A DNA stretch of 64,000 nt from Thereva unica (lineage: Eukaryota > Arthropoda > Insecta > Diptera > Therevidae), in assembly GCA_949987705.1 (NCBI GenBank), contig OX465282.1, positions 36,358,039-36,422,038 of the forward strand. The letters run 5' to 3'. Numbering within the stretch: position 1 is the first letter of the stretch; each line of letters begins with the position of its first letter. The notes under the pieces are model-generated. The model worked only from the letters and a program-made list of their open reading frames with translations, had not been told where the DNA came from and searched no databases. Shown piece after piece: positions 21,401 to 31,164 of the stretch. The position numbers and the translations under genes were made by a program.

Positions 21401-24083
21401 TGCTGCCAAAGATGGTAGGTCCAAAAATTAAGAAAAGTTACACAATGTTACAAGATGTTTTAACACCACAAATATAATTATAAATCACATTGGAATTCTT
21501 GGCTACTGGCAATAATTACAGAAGCCTTCAACATTTTTTCAGAGTATCTAAAAGAGCAACATCTAATATAGAGTCCAACCTCTTTTCCATTGGCTTTAAG
21601 ACATTGCGTTACGACCAAAAATCTTCGAAGCAAGGATGGAGCTGAACTTTCCATACCAATTAATTCTAAACTAACACCTCTTTGAGTTGAGTGATAACCA
21701 GAGTCATCATAGGCAGGTCAATTACTGCAGCAAAGGAAGCTTATGTAGAGTTAGAAAAAGCAAAATCACCATCTAGACTTATTATCAATGAAAATAAGAC
21801 GAAACTTATGCGGATCCCTAATAGAAACCGTAGAGGAAGAACAGGAAAATATAGACAGATATAACACAGAATCCGCAAACGAGTTTTCACCTGCTTAGGA
21901 ACTCAAATTAACAAAAACAACATTACGGCGGAAATTAAAAGTAGAATTAATAAAATTTTAAATAAAAAAAGAATTAGCAGGACGGTCAAATTAAAGTTAT
22001 ACAAAACAAATCCTAATAAAACCAGTACTAAAGAACGGATCGGAAACATGGACGCTTCGAGCTCGAAAGCTGTGAAAGAAAGATTCTCCGCATGATCACA
22101 GGCGCAGTAAATGAAGTGTGTCTGGAGAAGATCGATCACGAATTATTATTTGGTACAATTCGTGATTTTATCTTCCCCAGACAGAATCTGACAACCAAAA
22201 AAGACAAAGAACCTGACAACCAAAAAAAGCGTCAAGATATTACACCTAAGCTGGATAGGATATGAAACGAAAAATATTTGAAGAAGCGCCCCCAAAAATG
22301 CTGTTTCGCAAAACGCCAGAGGGAAGAAGTTCACAAGGAAGACCTAGGAAGAGATATAAGGAAAGGAAATTCTTGAGGAGGCCAAGGCTCGCAGAGAAAT
22401 TTAGCGCCAATAATAATGATGATCTAAAACAGCAAGGTATACATATTCACCGTATAATTCTACTAATTTAGTAGTTTCTGTCGCAGACAATTTCATTTTT
22501 GCATCATTTTTTATATGTACGACTATCTTAACATAGTGGCGACAGAGTAAAGTGTGCGAATTTCCACAGACACATACAATATGCGTTGCTGGTGCCGCGT
22601 TCCGACTTTCACACAGTCTCAAAATGACAAGTTGACGTGATAGGAAATAAATTGAAAAAACTGATGATTAGCGTGTGAATTTTCCATCCTACAGGGCTTG
22701 GCTTTGTTTTCGTGCTAATTTCACCACCACAATTCACTCGGAGATCTCTTCCTCTTGTAGGCTCTGAAGAAAGCTTCTTTAGCTTTTATCGTGCTTATGC
22801 ATTAACTACGATCTGTTCTCCCTAGACTTAAAAGATTTCGTTGAATGGGGGATGAACAAACGCACTCCTACGTGTATTATCCTGGTGGCACGGATAACCC
22901 TGGCACAAAAATAAGTTAGCAAGGCGAGTATATTCACGAAAATATTCCAAAGCCAATGAAAGCATGAGGACATCTATTAAACGAGTTCTAAACGTAGAAG
23001 GATGAAAAATGATTGCCTTGAAGCAGATTGCAGAAATCAGCACAGAGAGGAGTTCCCATCCAGACAATCAAGAGGAATACTAGAATCACACATAGTAAGA
23101 GAAAGTACCGCAGATAAATTGTTCAGGAAAAAGAAATATTTAAGTGGCTAAACCAATCCATGACAACTTATAGGATAATAAAATTAGATATTCTTTCCAG
23201 GTAGTGAAAACGAGCAGCAATGCTGTACCACAATAGTCATAGAATAATACTGTGCCATCAAAAAAGCAGCTAAAGTAGTAGGTCAGATAATCAATGAGAA
23301 AACCAACATAATGAGGCAGAAACTGGAATGAAGATACCGTAGATGAGCATAACCTACAAGTAGTTGGCAATTTTACATTACTTGGGCTCGACCATGACAA
23401 ACAACGGGTTTAGAAAAGCAAACGAAAGAATTAGTAGCTATGAAACAAAACATTTTCGCAAACCGTAAACTTTTTGAAAAATCGGTACATTATAATTTAA
23501 TTAATATATTGGAGGATGCGGATAAAGCCTGCTGGTATCGAATATATGGATTGTCTGATGAAAATGATCGTGCGTGCAAGCTCCTATTAAAAAAATGAAA
23601 TTTTAAAAAACACACGAATCATGTTTTTAAAAAATGTTAAGAAACTATTTTATTTTTTCTTCTTATGAGTTCAGTAATTAAATTTTGCAAATATAATCTT
23701 GTTGCAATAACAGATTTAGAAGCAACCAGAAATTTGTTAGTTAAAAATACTTAAGTTATGTATACTTACTTAGCTAGGGTGAGAAGACCCACATTATTTT
23801 CTGGGTTAGACCGTACTTTTGTTAAACAAACTAAATTAATTCCATCCTTCTGAGCATTCAAACGCGTTGGAAAATAATCCCCATTTCTTTGATAATCACT
23901 GTTGTCAAAACTAAAAATTGTAAAATAAGAAATCAATTAATGAAAACCAAGAAACGCTTATTATTTATCTATAACTGCAACTATATCCACTATATTATAT
24001 CCATATTGTAGTTTGATTGTAAAATTCCTAATTTATAGCTTAGTTTAGTTTATTTACCAGATCATAGTACTTTCAAGAACCAT
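18483..24083 (-). CDS. Rpn10: 26S proteasome regulatory subunit Rpn10 (PSMD4), ubiquitin receptor
   Basis: Eight coding exons (minus): 24083-24058, 23910-23770, 21070-20956, 19609-19235, 19178-18984, 18930-18846, 18784-18678, 18623-18483. All introns have GT-AG ends, phases agree, and the sum is 394 codons plus TAA, close to the fly protein. The N-terminus [20 protein letters not shown] starts a von Willebrand A domain (about 1-190) that docks on the proteasome lid-base interface. Ubiquitin-interacting motifs follow: [15 protein letters not shown] (split over exons 4 and 5), [14 protein letters not shown] and [15 protein letters not shown]. The tail is lysine-rich ([20 protein letters not shown]). 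It binds ubiquitin chains and delivers substrates to the 26S proteasome. Intron 2 (2.7 kb) and intron 3 (1.3 kb) hold transposon debris. The coding sequence looks intact. Confidence 0.94.
19829..20035. repeat. Old inverted repeat in Rpn10 intron 3
   Basis: Arms of about 60 bp: TTTATTTTGGTGTCAAAAAT to CATAAAGCCAACTAGCCG on the left; on the right the opposite strand reads TTTGTTTTGGTGTCAAATAA to CATAAAACTAACTGGCCG. Probably a decayed foldback MITE. Confidence 0.65.
20192..20290. repeat. Near-perfect 99-bp hairpin (foldback MITE) in Rpn10 intron 3
   Basis: Arms of about 46 bp (GGGTGGTAGCACGTAAGTTG onward) differ at only two adjacent positions and enclose a loop of a few bases. CTG flanks both ends, a possible 3-bp target duplication. 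If transcribed within the Rpn10 pre-mRNA it would fold into a long stem. Confidence 0.88.
20607..20731. repeat. Imperfect inverted repeat in Rpn10 intron 3
   Basis: Left arm AAGGCACAAACAAATTGGCG and right arm, on the opposite strand, AAGGCATACACAGATTGGCG. The centre is GC-rich compared with its surroundings (GCGGCGGTGGCCGCC). Likely an old MITE. Confidence 0.5.
21700..22420 (+). pseudogene. LINE relic (RT C-terminal region) in Rpn10 intron 2, antisense to the gene
   Basis: Fragments in shifting frames read [20 protein letters not shown], then [20 protein letters not shown], then near 22055-22105 [14 protein letters not shown], and finally [16 protein letters not shown]. This is the familiar tail of many insect non-LTR reverse transcriptases (the YLG, EIKSRI, SET-WTL, ERKILR, GRP-KRW series). 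Several stops and frame changes show it is dead. The last, arginine-rich piece is open for about 70 codons but is only the element tail. Confidence 0.7.
22421..23763. other. Rest of Rpn10 intron 2
   Basis: No gene, terminal repeats or clear element were recognised. Low-complexity and AT-rich patches only. Confidence 0.5.
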
Positions 24084-24283
24084 TCTTGATATTTTTGCTT
24101 GTCACTGCCGAAATAACCTCTAAACTTTAATCACAGAAACTTCTTTCAATACTGGCAATTCACTTTGGCGTAGTTCTAAATCCAACGAAGTAGTTAAAGG
24201 TTTGCCATATGAAACTGGTTGGCAATTGTCATTTCAAATTTAGACCCTGTGCTAAAATAGCAAATCAAGTGGCAATTTGTATT
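24084..24283. promoter_or_regulatory. Rpn10 5' flank, promoter expected here
   Basis: Directly upstream of the Rpn10 ATG. The 5' leader reads TCGGCAGTGACAAGC before the start codon. No TATA box or other distinct motif was recognised; the assignment rests on position. Confidence 0.35.
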
Positions 24284-24450
24284 AGCTTTTTTCCAGAACT
24301 CGAATGTGGGATCCGGCGGGAGCAAGAATTCACCCAATTTGTGTTTCTTTACTTTCTCATGACAGAAAAAGCGGGGAAATTTTCACTTCCCCTCGTGCAG
24401 GCATTAGCCGGAGGTTTTCGATCCTGCGATTTCTTGCAAGTTTTCAATTG
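24284..24450 (+). repeat. Dispersed repeat, copy 1 (empty-site version)
   Basis: Shares CCAGAACTCGAATGTGGGAT and AAAGCGGGGAAATTTTCACT with the copy at 25821-26371, but is continuous where the latter carries a 383-bp MITE. Confidence 0.82.
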
Positions 24451-24655
24451 ACAATTTTTTGTATGTATGTGGGTATCTTGAAAAGCGGCATACACATAGA
24501 CAATCGACATTTATGTTCTTCTTGATTTGCAGGAAAATGCCCAAAAAGTGTTTTTTTACTTTGTTGATTTTTGATAAAATTAACCCCACCATTCAAGTAA
24601 GTTTTTGCCCGAAAAGTTTCTGCAGGAACAGTACTGGAAAAAAACCTATTCTCTT
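24451..24655 (+). repeat. Dispersed repeat shared with 34785-34998
   Basis: Common blocks include GTGGGTATCTTGAAAAGCGG, TTCTTCTTGATTTGCA and CCCCACCATTCAAGTAAGTT. Non-coding and diverged by point changes; probably part of a larger old element. Confidence 0.75.
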
Positions 24656-24916
24656 TTGAAATTTGACGGAAAGTGGTACGCCAATTTTTCAACCAGATAT
24701 ACGACAATAAACCGGTTTCACACGAGCGAACAAAAATCGACTGAAAACGTCGAGAAAATGGTGAAAGCAGTGGGCAGATTTTTTGAACCCGCTCTTTCAC
24801 TGGATTTCCGAGTCAACTTTTTGACAGCTGCGTGGTTGTTATTGTTTTTTTATTTCTCGAAGAAAAGAGAGAGAAATAACAGAAAAAAGAATTAAGATTA
24901 AAAACAACCAAAAAAC

Positions 24917-25653
24917 CTTCTAACGAGAAGAGAAGGAAGCGCAATAAATTAAAATTAGGGAAACATTTTGGTAACACTTATGCACAGCATTCTTTAGGGT
25001 TTGTGTCTAACCCGGACATTGGCGGCGTCATATTTAGTGAAAATCCGGGAGGGATGGCGTTTCTCAGTAACCATCCCGATGAGAACACATCACTTATCTA
25101 AATGTTTGGAGCCAAGCCTTTGCAAACCCGAACGAATTTCATTACGCCTCTGTTCAAGTTAGACAATGTATTTGTCGTTGTGGTCAAAGTTTGTTTGCAT
25201 TTAAATTTGTGGAGCAAACTGCACTTTTAATTTATTTCATTGGGTCTAAATGTACTCGTACTTCAAAAAAACTACGGAATATGCAACGAGAAACTTTATT
25301 CTTTGGAAAGGATACTATACTTTATTCATAAATTAAGAAAAATTACTTCCCTGTCTTGCGAATGTTCTCAGTTGCCTTCCATGGCATTTTCTTCCCCGAA
25401 TAGCCTTTTCCGACGCACTGCATTTTATCCACACTAATGTTTACTGCGCACAGGATTTTCACTTTGTTAAAAAACTATAGCTTCAATTTATAATTTTACG
25501 AAGAAATTTTCTAAAATTTTCAAGCAGGAACAGAACTGTCCAAGACAATCGTTGCTTGACTCCCAGTGGAGAGATTTTCTTGAGCCCCAAGTGCTTCCCT
25601 CGAATCCGTATACATGTACGCTAAGTTCGGTTCCTACTCCTCTTTATTCAAAG
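24917..25653. mobile_element. Larger relative of the hAT-like MITE at 6899
   Basis: Both ends and subterminal parts match the 6899 MITE: GTGTCTAACCCGGACATTGG, AAGTGCTTCCCTCGAATCCG and the end CTTTATTCAAAG. It carries about 330 bp more in the middle, without coding capacity. The left terminus is worn and no target duplication is visible. Confidence 0.7.
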
Positions 25654-25820
25654 CAATAAGCAAAGAATTCTGTCTACAGTTGGTTGGAAAATTTGGCTCG
25701 TGTGAAAATCCATGCGATTTCGAATTGAATTTCAAAAAGGAATGGACGATGGACAACAGATTTTTGTTGGTGTTGGCCTGTGTTAAACTGACCAAAGTGT
25801 TAAAAGTGGTGATTGATAGC

Positions 25821-26371
25821 AGCTTTGTTCCAGAACTCGAATGTGGGATCCCGCGGGAGCAAGAATTCTTCCAATTTGTGTTTCTTTACTTTGGCTGGAT
25901 TTACACGACCGGACACCGAACAGACAAAACTTAGTTGTCATCGTTAATTCCCTTTTGAAGTCCGATGGAAAGTCCTATGAGCGTTTTCACGGGCGAAACT
26001 CCAACGAACGAACCAACGAACGAACTAGTGAAAGCAATTTGCTTTTTGTTGTTGCTTTTTGACATTTGCCTTGGAAGTTTTCTTTTCTTCTCTTCCTGCC
26101 AACAACAACAACGCAGGAACTGTCAAAATGTTCGTTCCGCTGTCCGCTGAAAATGTCCATTAAAATTGTCCGCCCTCCCCATCGTTCTCTCTCACCCTCT
26201 TCCCCATAAACCCAGTTCGTTCGTTCCTTTTGTCTGTTCGGTGTCTGTTCAGTGTCCGGTCGTGTAAACCGGCCCATTCTCATGCAAGAAAAAGCGGGGA
26301 AATTTTCACTTCCCCTCGTGCAGGAATTAGCCGGAGGTTTTCGGTTCTGCGATTTCTTGAAAGTTGTCAAC
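25821..26371 (+). repeat. Dispersed repeat, copy 2, MITE-interrupted
   Basis: Same repeat as 24284-24450, split between TTTCTTTACTTT and TTCTCATGCAAG by the MITE at 25893-26275. Confidence 0.82.
25893..26275. mobile_element. MITE with TTTACACGACCGGACAC termini, 383 bp
   Basis: Left end GGCTGGATTTACACGACCGG; right end on the opposite strand GGGCCGGTTTACACGACCGG, then GAACAGAC on both sides. TIR about 32 bp. The continuous copy at 24284-24450 gives the empty site. The interior contains repeated CGAACGAAC motifs near 26000 and no ORF of note. Target duplication not resolved. Confidence 0.8.
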
Positions 26372-27632
26372 CTATTAGGTCCCCATACACTGCAAGGTTT
26401 TATGCGTACAAACCATGTCCCACAATCTTTCTGACAAACTTGTTTCAAAGCCGAGCTTAAGGTACCTTTACATTATATGACTTGTCATATGACTTTACTG
26501 TCAATGAAGTCAAACCTAACAATGACATTTGTTTTTGACATGACATACGACATTCTGTCAAATTTTGTTTTGAATATTCTCTGTTTTGACTTGATTTATC
26601 ATATGATTTTTCTATCAAAATTACAAGTTGATAATCTATCTTGCTTCGTATTGTGTTCACAGTTAATTTTGACAAGTCATAACAGAAATATTCAAAGCAA
26701 ATTTTGACAGATAGTCGTATGACATGTCAAAAACAAATGTCATTTGACATTTTATGTTAGCTTTGACTTTGGGCGTTTTCAATGATTCAAACTTGCGGCA
26801 TATTTGCTTTTGCATGTTGTTCAATGAAGCAACTTGCAAAAGCACAGTGTTCAATGATTAAAACTTAAAAGCAAATGATTGCATACTTTGCCAGCTTTTT
26901 CAAATACTTGCAGTTGTAATTTTGAAGAAGAAGACACGTCAGTGCTGCCATACATTTTTGTTTTACTACCTTTTTCATTATTATTTTAACCAATAATGAT
27001 TTATTTTTCATTTTTCTCTGCACGAAATGGGAGACATTACTCGTATCCGCAATTTCTACTAGAATTTTGTTCTCAACAATTCCAATTAATGTTTTTAAAT
27101 TTCTTTTATCCATTTTGTTTTCAGTTTCTCGCAATACGTAAGTAGTGGAAGCATTAATTTCACGTATGTCAGCTGACAATTTTGACATATAATGAGTTAT
27201 GTTCAATGATGCATGTTGTTTGCTTTTGCATGTTGCTTAAGCTGTCAGTCAACGTCATTTGCTTTCGTGCAAGTCTGCAAAAGCAACCTGCATCATTGAA
27301 AACACCCTTTATTGACAGTAAAGTCATATGACAAGTCATATAATGTAAAGGTGCCTTTACCCATACACTATTATGGTTTTCATTTTCCTTTAAAGATTTC
27401 AAATCGAAATGAGTTCTTTAACTAGGAATAAGTTGTAATCAATAGCCTTTGAAATTTTATGTTATGCACAGAACTGTCAGATAAAACCACGAAAAAATCA
27501 AACCATTTTGATATTTGGGACAAACTTGTGACAAACATAAAACCAAAAACCAAATTCACCATCCACTGTCAATCTTTGTTTGAACGCCATGTTTGTACGC
27601 ATAAAACCTTGTAGTGTATGGGCCCCTAACAA
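26372..27632. mobile_element. Inverted-repeat element, outer layer
   Basis: Ends are inverted: CCCCATACACTGCAAGGTTT and TATGCGTACAAACCATG on the left; at 27583-27632 the opposite strand reads GGGCCCATACACTACAAGGT and TATGCGTACAAAC. The ends begin TTAGG. The interior holds another inverted-repeat element (26457-27358). No transposase seen. Confidence 0.7.
26457..27358. mobile_element. Inverted-repeat element, inner layer, about 0.9 kb
   Basis: Left end GGTACCTTTACATTATATGA and right end, on the opposite strand, GGCACCTTTACATTATATGA, continuing for about 45 bp (ends near TTTACTGTCAAT). Flanks TTAA and TTTA hint at a TTAA target, as in piggyBac, but the ends are not piggyBac-like. The body carries many copies of TGACATA and TCATATGA motifs and no coherent gene. 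Confidence 0.75.
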
Positions 27633-27704
27633 AGCCTTCTATATTTACAAGCCATGCTGTAGGTGTGTGTGTGGTTGTATGAAGTCCCAACTTAAATTCG
27701 TGAA

Positions 27705-28020
27705 ATATCAAAGTCCCATCAAAGGGAAAGGAGTTTTCGTTCCGCGGAAAGTGCTGTTTCGAGTGTGATTTTATTGAAAATAAGAGCTATTCCATCAATG
27801 TAAAAAACGTACAATATTGCAAAAAGTACCCAAATTAACTGTCATAAATTTGCAATTTAAATAAACATGTGTTATTAATAAGATTTACGGGGTTTATGTT
27901 GGCAATGGAGAAAAAAAATATCAAAATCCCTTTGATAACGAGGAAAACAAGTGTTTCGTGCCGCGAAAAGTTTTCTATTAATGAAAGTGCCAGGATTTTT
28001 TGTTAAAAATAAGAGTTTTT
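27705..28020 (+). repeat. Imperfect tandem pair, about 210-bp spacing
   Basis: AAATATCAAAGTCCCATCAA with GTTCCGCGGAAAGTGCTGTT near 27705, and AAATATCAAAATCCCTTTGA with GTGCCGCGAAAAGTTTTCTA near 27915. Both units end in AAAATAAGAG. No gene recognised. Confidence 0.55.
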
Positions 28021-28959
28021 TTATAAAGATAAAAGCAAAATTTTCGTTTGAGCTTTGATTGCTACTAAAATATCCGAAATTGTTCTCTGGGGGCACAGTG
28101 TCAGATGAAGGACCAGCCAGTTTTTGTTGCAGCCAGTTCCAGTTTTAAAGCAAAATAAGAAAATAAAGATAAGTTGAAACGAATAGTTTGATAAAAATTC
28201 CGAAATATTTATATAAATTTATTTTTAGCGGTAGTTTCCTACCTCCAGGTACGGCGTTTTACTTGGAAAGTTAAACACGGAATAAAATTTGAAATAATAT
28301 TCATTAAAGAAGGAAGTTAGTAATGCTATTACATTTATTATTTACATTATCACAACTTTGTAATATGTAGTTAATAAATGTTACAATTAATGTCCATAAT
28401 TTTTGTTTTTATTTGGTTTAAAGAAGATTGTTGTTGTTGTTGTTTTTGATGGTTTACTAGCATAAAGCTAGCGAACCCTGACCACAGGGTTTCTTACTGG
28501 TTCAGCCTTGCGGCTATATAAACCAAAATACATGACTAAAATTTAAATAAAATTCTTTCTTGGTACAAGATTGAAGATGCGTCCTGGTTAGGGCCAGAAC
28601 TACGTGGCAGGCGTCTCTGTTGAGTGTTGTGAAGAATATCACGTTTAAGTAGACAAAGCTGGTTCGATGATTAAAGCTGTCATCATAGTTGTCAAATGGG
28701 GTACGTCCGGTAATGCAGAAACCAAACTGCGATGGATGATCAAGTAAAACATCTTGATGTAGACTAGATTGCCAAATTGTCAAAGGTATGACAGAAAGAG
28801 AGTATCTCTATGTGGGCCTATTGCAGCATCATATCCCATTATCACGTACTGCAGCAGGTTTCAAATTATGTCCAGAAATTTCAGAAAAGATGGAAAAACA
28901 AAAACAAAAAAATTAGTGGCATATCAAATATCATAACTAAAAAAAACTGAATGTGTGTC
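28021..28959. other. Intergenic, no gene recognised
   Basis: AT-rich, with a TTG microsatellite near 28430-28447. A minus-strand frame at 28783-28514 has no recognisable domain. Confidence 0.5.
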
Positions 28960-29615
28960 CCTCCAGCTGCTCTGACTAAGTTGTCCTCTATCAACCAGCC
29001 ACGAGTCATCAGTATCTGTCGGCTCATTAAGCGGTGTCTGCCCTTAACACCGCTCAAATCGGTCCTGTTGCTACCCCCAATTTATCTCCTTCGACTTCAC
29101 CATTTATACATAAATATTTCCTCCAAGATACTGACTTCTCAAGCGATGTAAACTGGATGCACACCTACTCAGTAACGATAATTTCCTGGTCTGATCATAA
29201 AAGTCCATCCTGTATTCCTGGCATGAGGCACGCAAAATCCACTTCCAGAAGACCCACGTGCAAGATGCTCAGATTTGAAATAGCCATTGATATAATGTCA
29301 CTGATAAATATATTAGCTGAAAGTGTGACCTAAACAGTTGCTATGACTGAGTTTCCCTTCCTCAAAAAGTCACGAAATATCGGTATCGGAGCGCCATCAC
29401 AACTCTGAAATTCACAATTAAATTTACTAATTAACATCAAATACCGATTCTTCAAGCAAAGTAGACTGGCCAGGTACACTCTCAGTATATGAAAATTTCC
29501 TAGTTTAATAAACTTTTGTCCATCATGTAAACCGGTATGAGTCACATAAATATACACAAAAAGAACCGCGTGCAGGATGCTCAAATTGAAAAATTCTTGA
29601 TTTTAAAGACACTGA
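28960..29615 (+). repeat. Degenerate tandem pair, about 320-bp unit
   Basis: GATGCTCAGATTTGAAAT at 29257 recurs as GATGCTCAAATTGAAAAAT near 29577. Upstream blocks also pair: AAGTCCATCCTGTATTCC with TTGTCCATCATGTAAACC, and GATACTGACTTCTCAAGCGA with TACCGATTCTTCAAGCAA. Confidence 0.6.
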
Positions 29616-29769
29616 TACAATTTTATTTAAATGAATTAGAAAGGCATATGCTAAAGAAGGTCCTAATTGAATAATTTGCACAGATCACCATAATTAGTCC
29701 ATATTGTCCCTTGATGTAACCGTTAACGGTAAATGACGCTTCCGCATGGATTAAGCATGTCGACGTTTC

Positions 29770-30060
29770 ATTTTTAAATCATTACGACACAAATTCAACA
29801 TTTTTTCGCTAAATTAACTCAAAAAACCACCACGAATGTAAACAAAAATTGCCACCTTATCATTTATCACTCTTAAAAACTTAATCATTAAGCACTTAAA
29901 CATTCACTTTTTTTAATTTTTTCTATTAAAACACTGGAGCACTAATTCACGCGCGATTTTATTAACTTTAATATATATTTAATGCTTATTTAACTGCAAA
30001 TTTGACAAATTTTTATGCGCGGCGACACGTATTTCACTACCGAACAAACTTTGACGTTTA
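29770..30060 (-). repeat. Harbinger-type terminal segment, solitary copy
   Basis: On the minus strand it matches the left end of the Harbinger element at 36120-36480 (GTTTGTTCGGTAGTGAAAT, then CATTCGTGGTGGTTTTTTGA). Followed at 30061-30140 by GACCCGGTCAAAGTACTACT and CGTTTGCATGGCTTGTAT, shared with 46020-46188. Confidence 0.75.
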
Positions 30061-30580
30061 GACAGACCCGGTCAAAGTACTACTACATGCAAAAGCGTTT
30101 GCATGGCTTGTATCATGAAGTTCTCTCTTGAACTAATCCAACCATAGCTGAAGTCGGTCCACAAAATCTGACATTTGGTTAGAATAAACATGGCGCGGAA
30201 TAGGCTCGGGATTGTTTTCGTTATATTTTTGTGGTAAAAAGTGGAAAATCATTGTAATTTATTACTTTAAACTAAACATGGATTATCAGTGGTTAGTTCT
30301 TTAGTGATTTAATAAGAAAAAATTAAAAAAAAATAGTGATTTAGTGAGTTTTAAGTGTGTTAATTGTCGAGGTGATCAATTTCTTTTACTTTCGCGGTGT
30401 TTTTTTCGTCTTTATTAAGGAAAAATATGCTGATTATTTAATTAAAAGTGATTTTAAAGTCATTAAATAATTTCTTATGGAATTATTATTAAACATATAA
30501 GTGCAGAAATGTGTGAAAGGAAAAGTGAATAAGAAGTGTTTTTCTACACCTATATTTTTAATACTAATTACATAATATAT

Positions 30581-31062
30581 TGTGATGATTATGCGCCATC
30601 TGTTTGTCGAGAGGATGAATCAACGATTTTCGGTTGTTGTCTGAACTAAGAATTTATGTACTAAACTAACGAGCGATAAGCGAAGACAACTTCAAGCTGG
30701 TCGAAACTAAAAGAAACATAGAACATACCACAAGGAACCAGAAAACGAAGGTTCCAGAAAGTTAACAAAGGTGGAGCTGCCTATATAAAAGCGCCTGGCA
30801 GCCGCTATCGAGTCAGTTTTGATTATAAAGGCGATACAAGTGTTCCAAAGTGAAAAGTGGTGATTTATAGTGAAACAAAAAGCGATAATTAGAATTGAAT
30901 AGTGCGAAATATTAAATTTGCTAGTGATTATAGTGAACTGTAAGAATTGTGTTAGTAATTAAATTGTGTTTTGGTTTGTGATAAATAAATTATTGTGTGG
31001 ATAATTAAAAAGTGTATTCCTTAATTAATCCTACGAATCCGTTAAGCCGTAAAAACGTAACA
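30581..31062 (+). repeat. 5' LTR of A3
   Basis: TGTGATGATT to AAACGTAACA, 482 bp, reading the same as the 3' LTR at 33879-34360. Confidence 0.95.
30782..30818 (+). promoter_or_regulatory. LTR core promoter: TATA box and initiator
   Basis: TATATAAAA at 30782-30790 is followed 31 bp later by TCAGTT at 30813, the arthropod initiator consensus. This spacing is that of a standard RNA polymerase II start, placing the likely RNA start near 30815. The same pair occurs in the 3' LTR and in A2. Confidence 0.75.
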
Positions 31063-31064
31063 AT

Positions 31065-31082
31065 TGGTGTCAGAAGTGGGAT
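31065..31082 (+). promoter_or_regulatory. Primer-binding site, tRNA-Leu type
   Basis: TGGTGTCAGAAGTGGGAT, two bases after the 5' LTR, complementary to the tRNA-Leu 3' end. Intact in this copy. Confidence 0.9.
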
Positions 31083-31164
31083 TAATTAAGAGATAAGTGA
31101 ACTTGAACAATAATTGTGATTGGAATTAAATTTTGTGCGTGAGAAATAAGGACTTCTTAATAAA

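Noticed and set aside
22262..22471. Arginine-rich 69-codon gene in Rpn10 intron 2
   Set aside because: It matches the C-terminal tail of a LINE reverse transcriptase and continues a decayed element.
24605..24895. 96-codon plus-strand frame near the MITE cluster
   Set aside because: No domain; most of it lies in dispersed repeat sequence.
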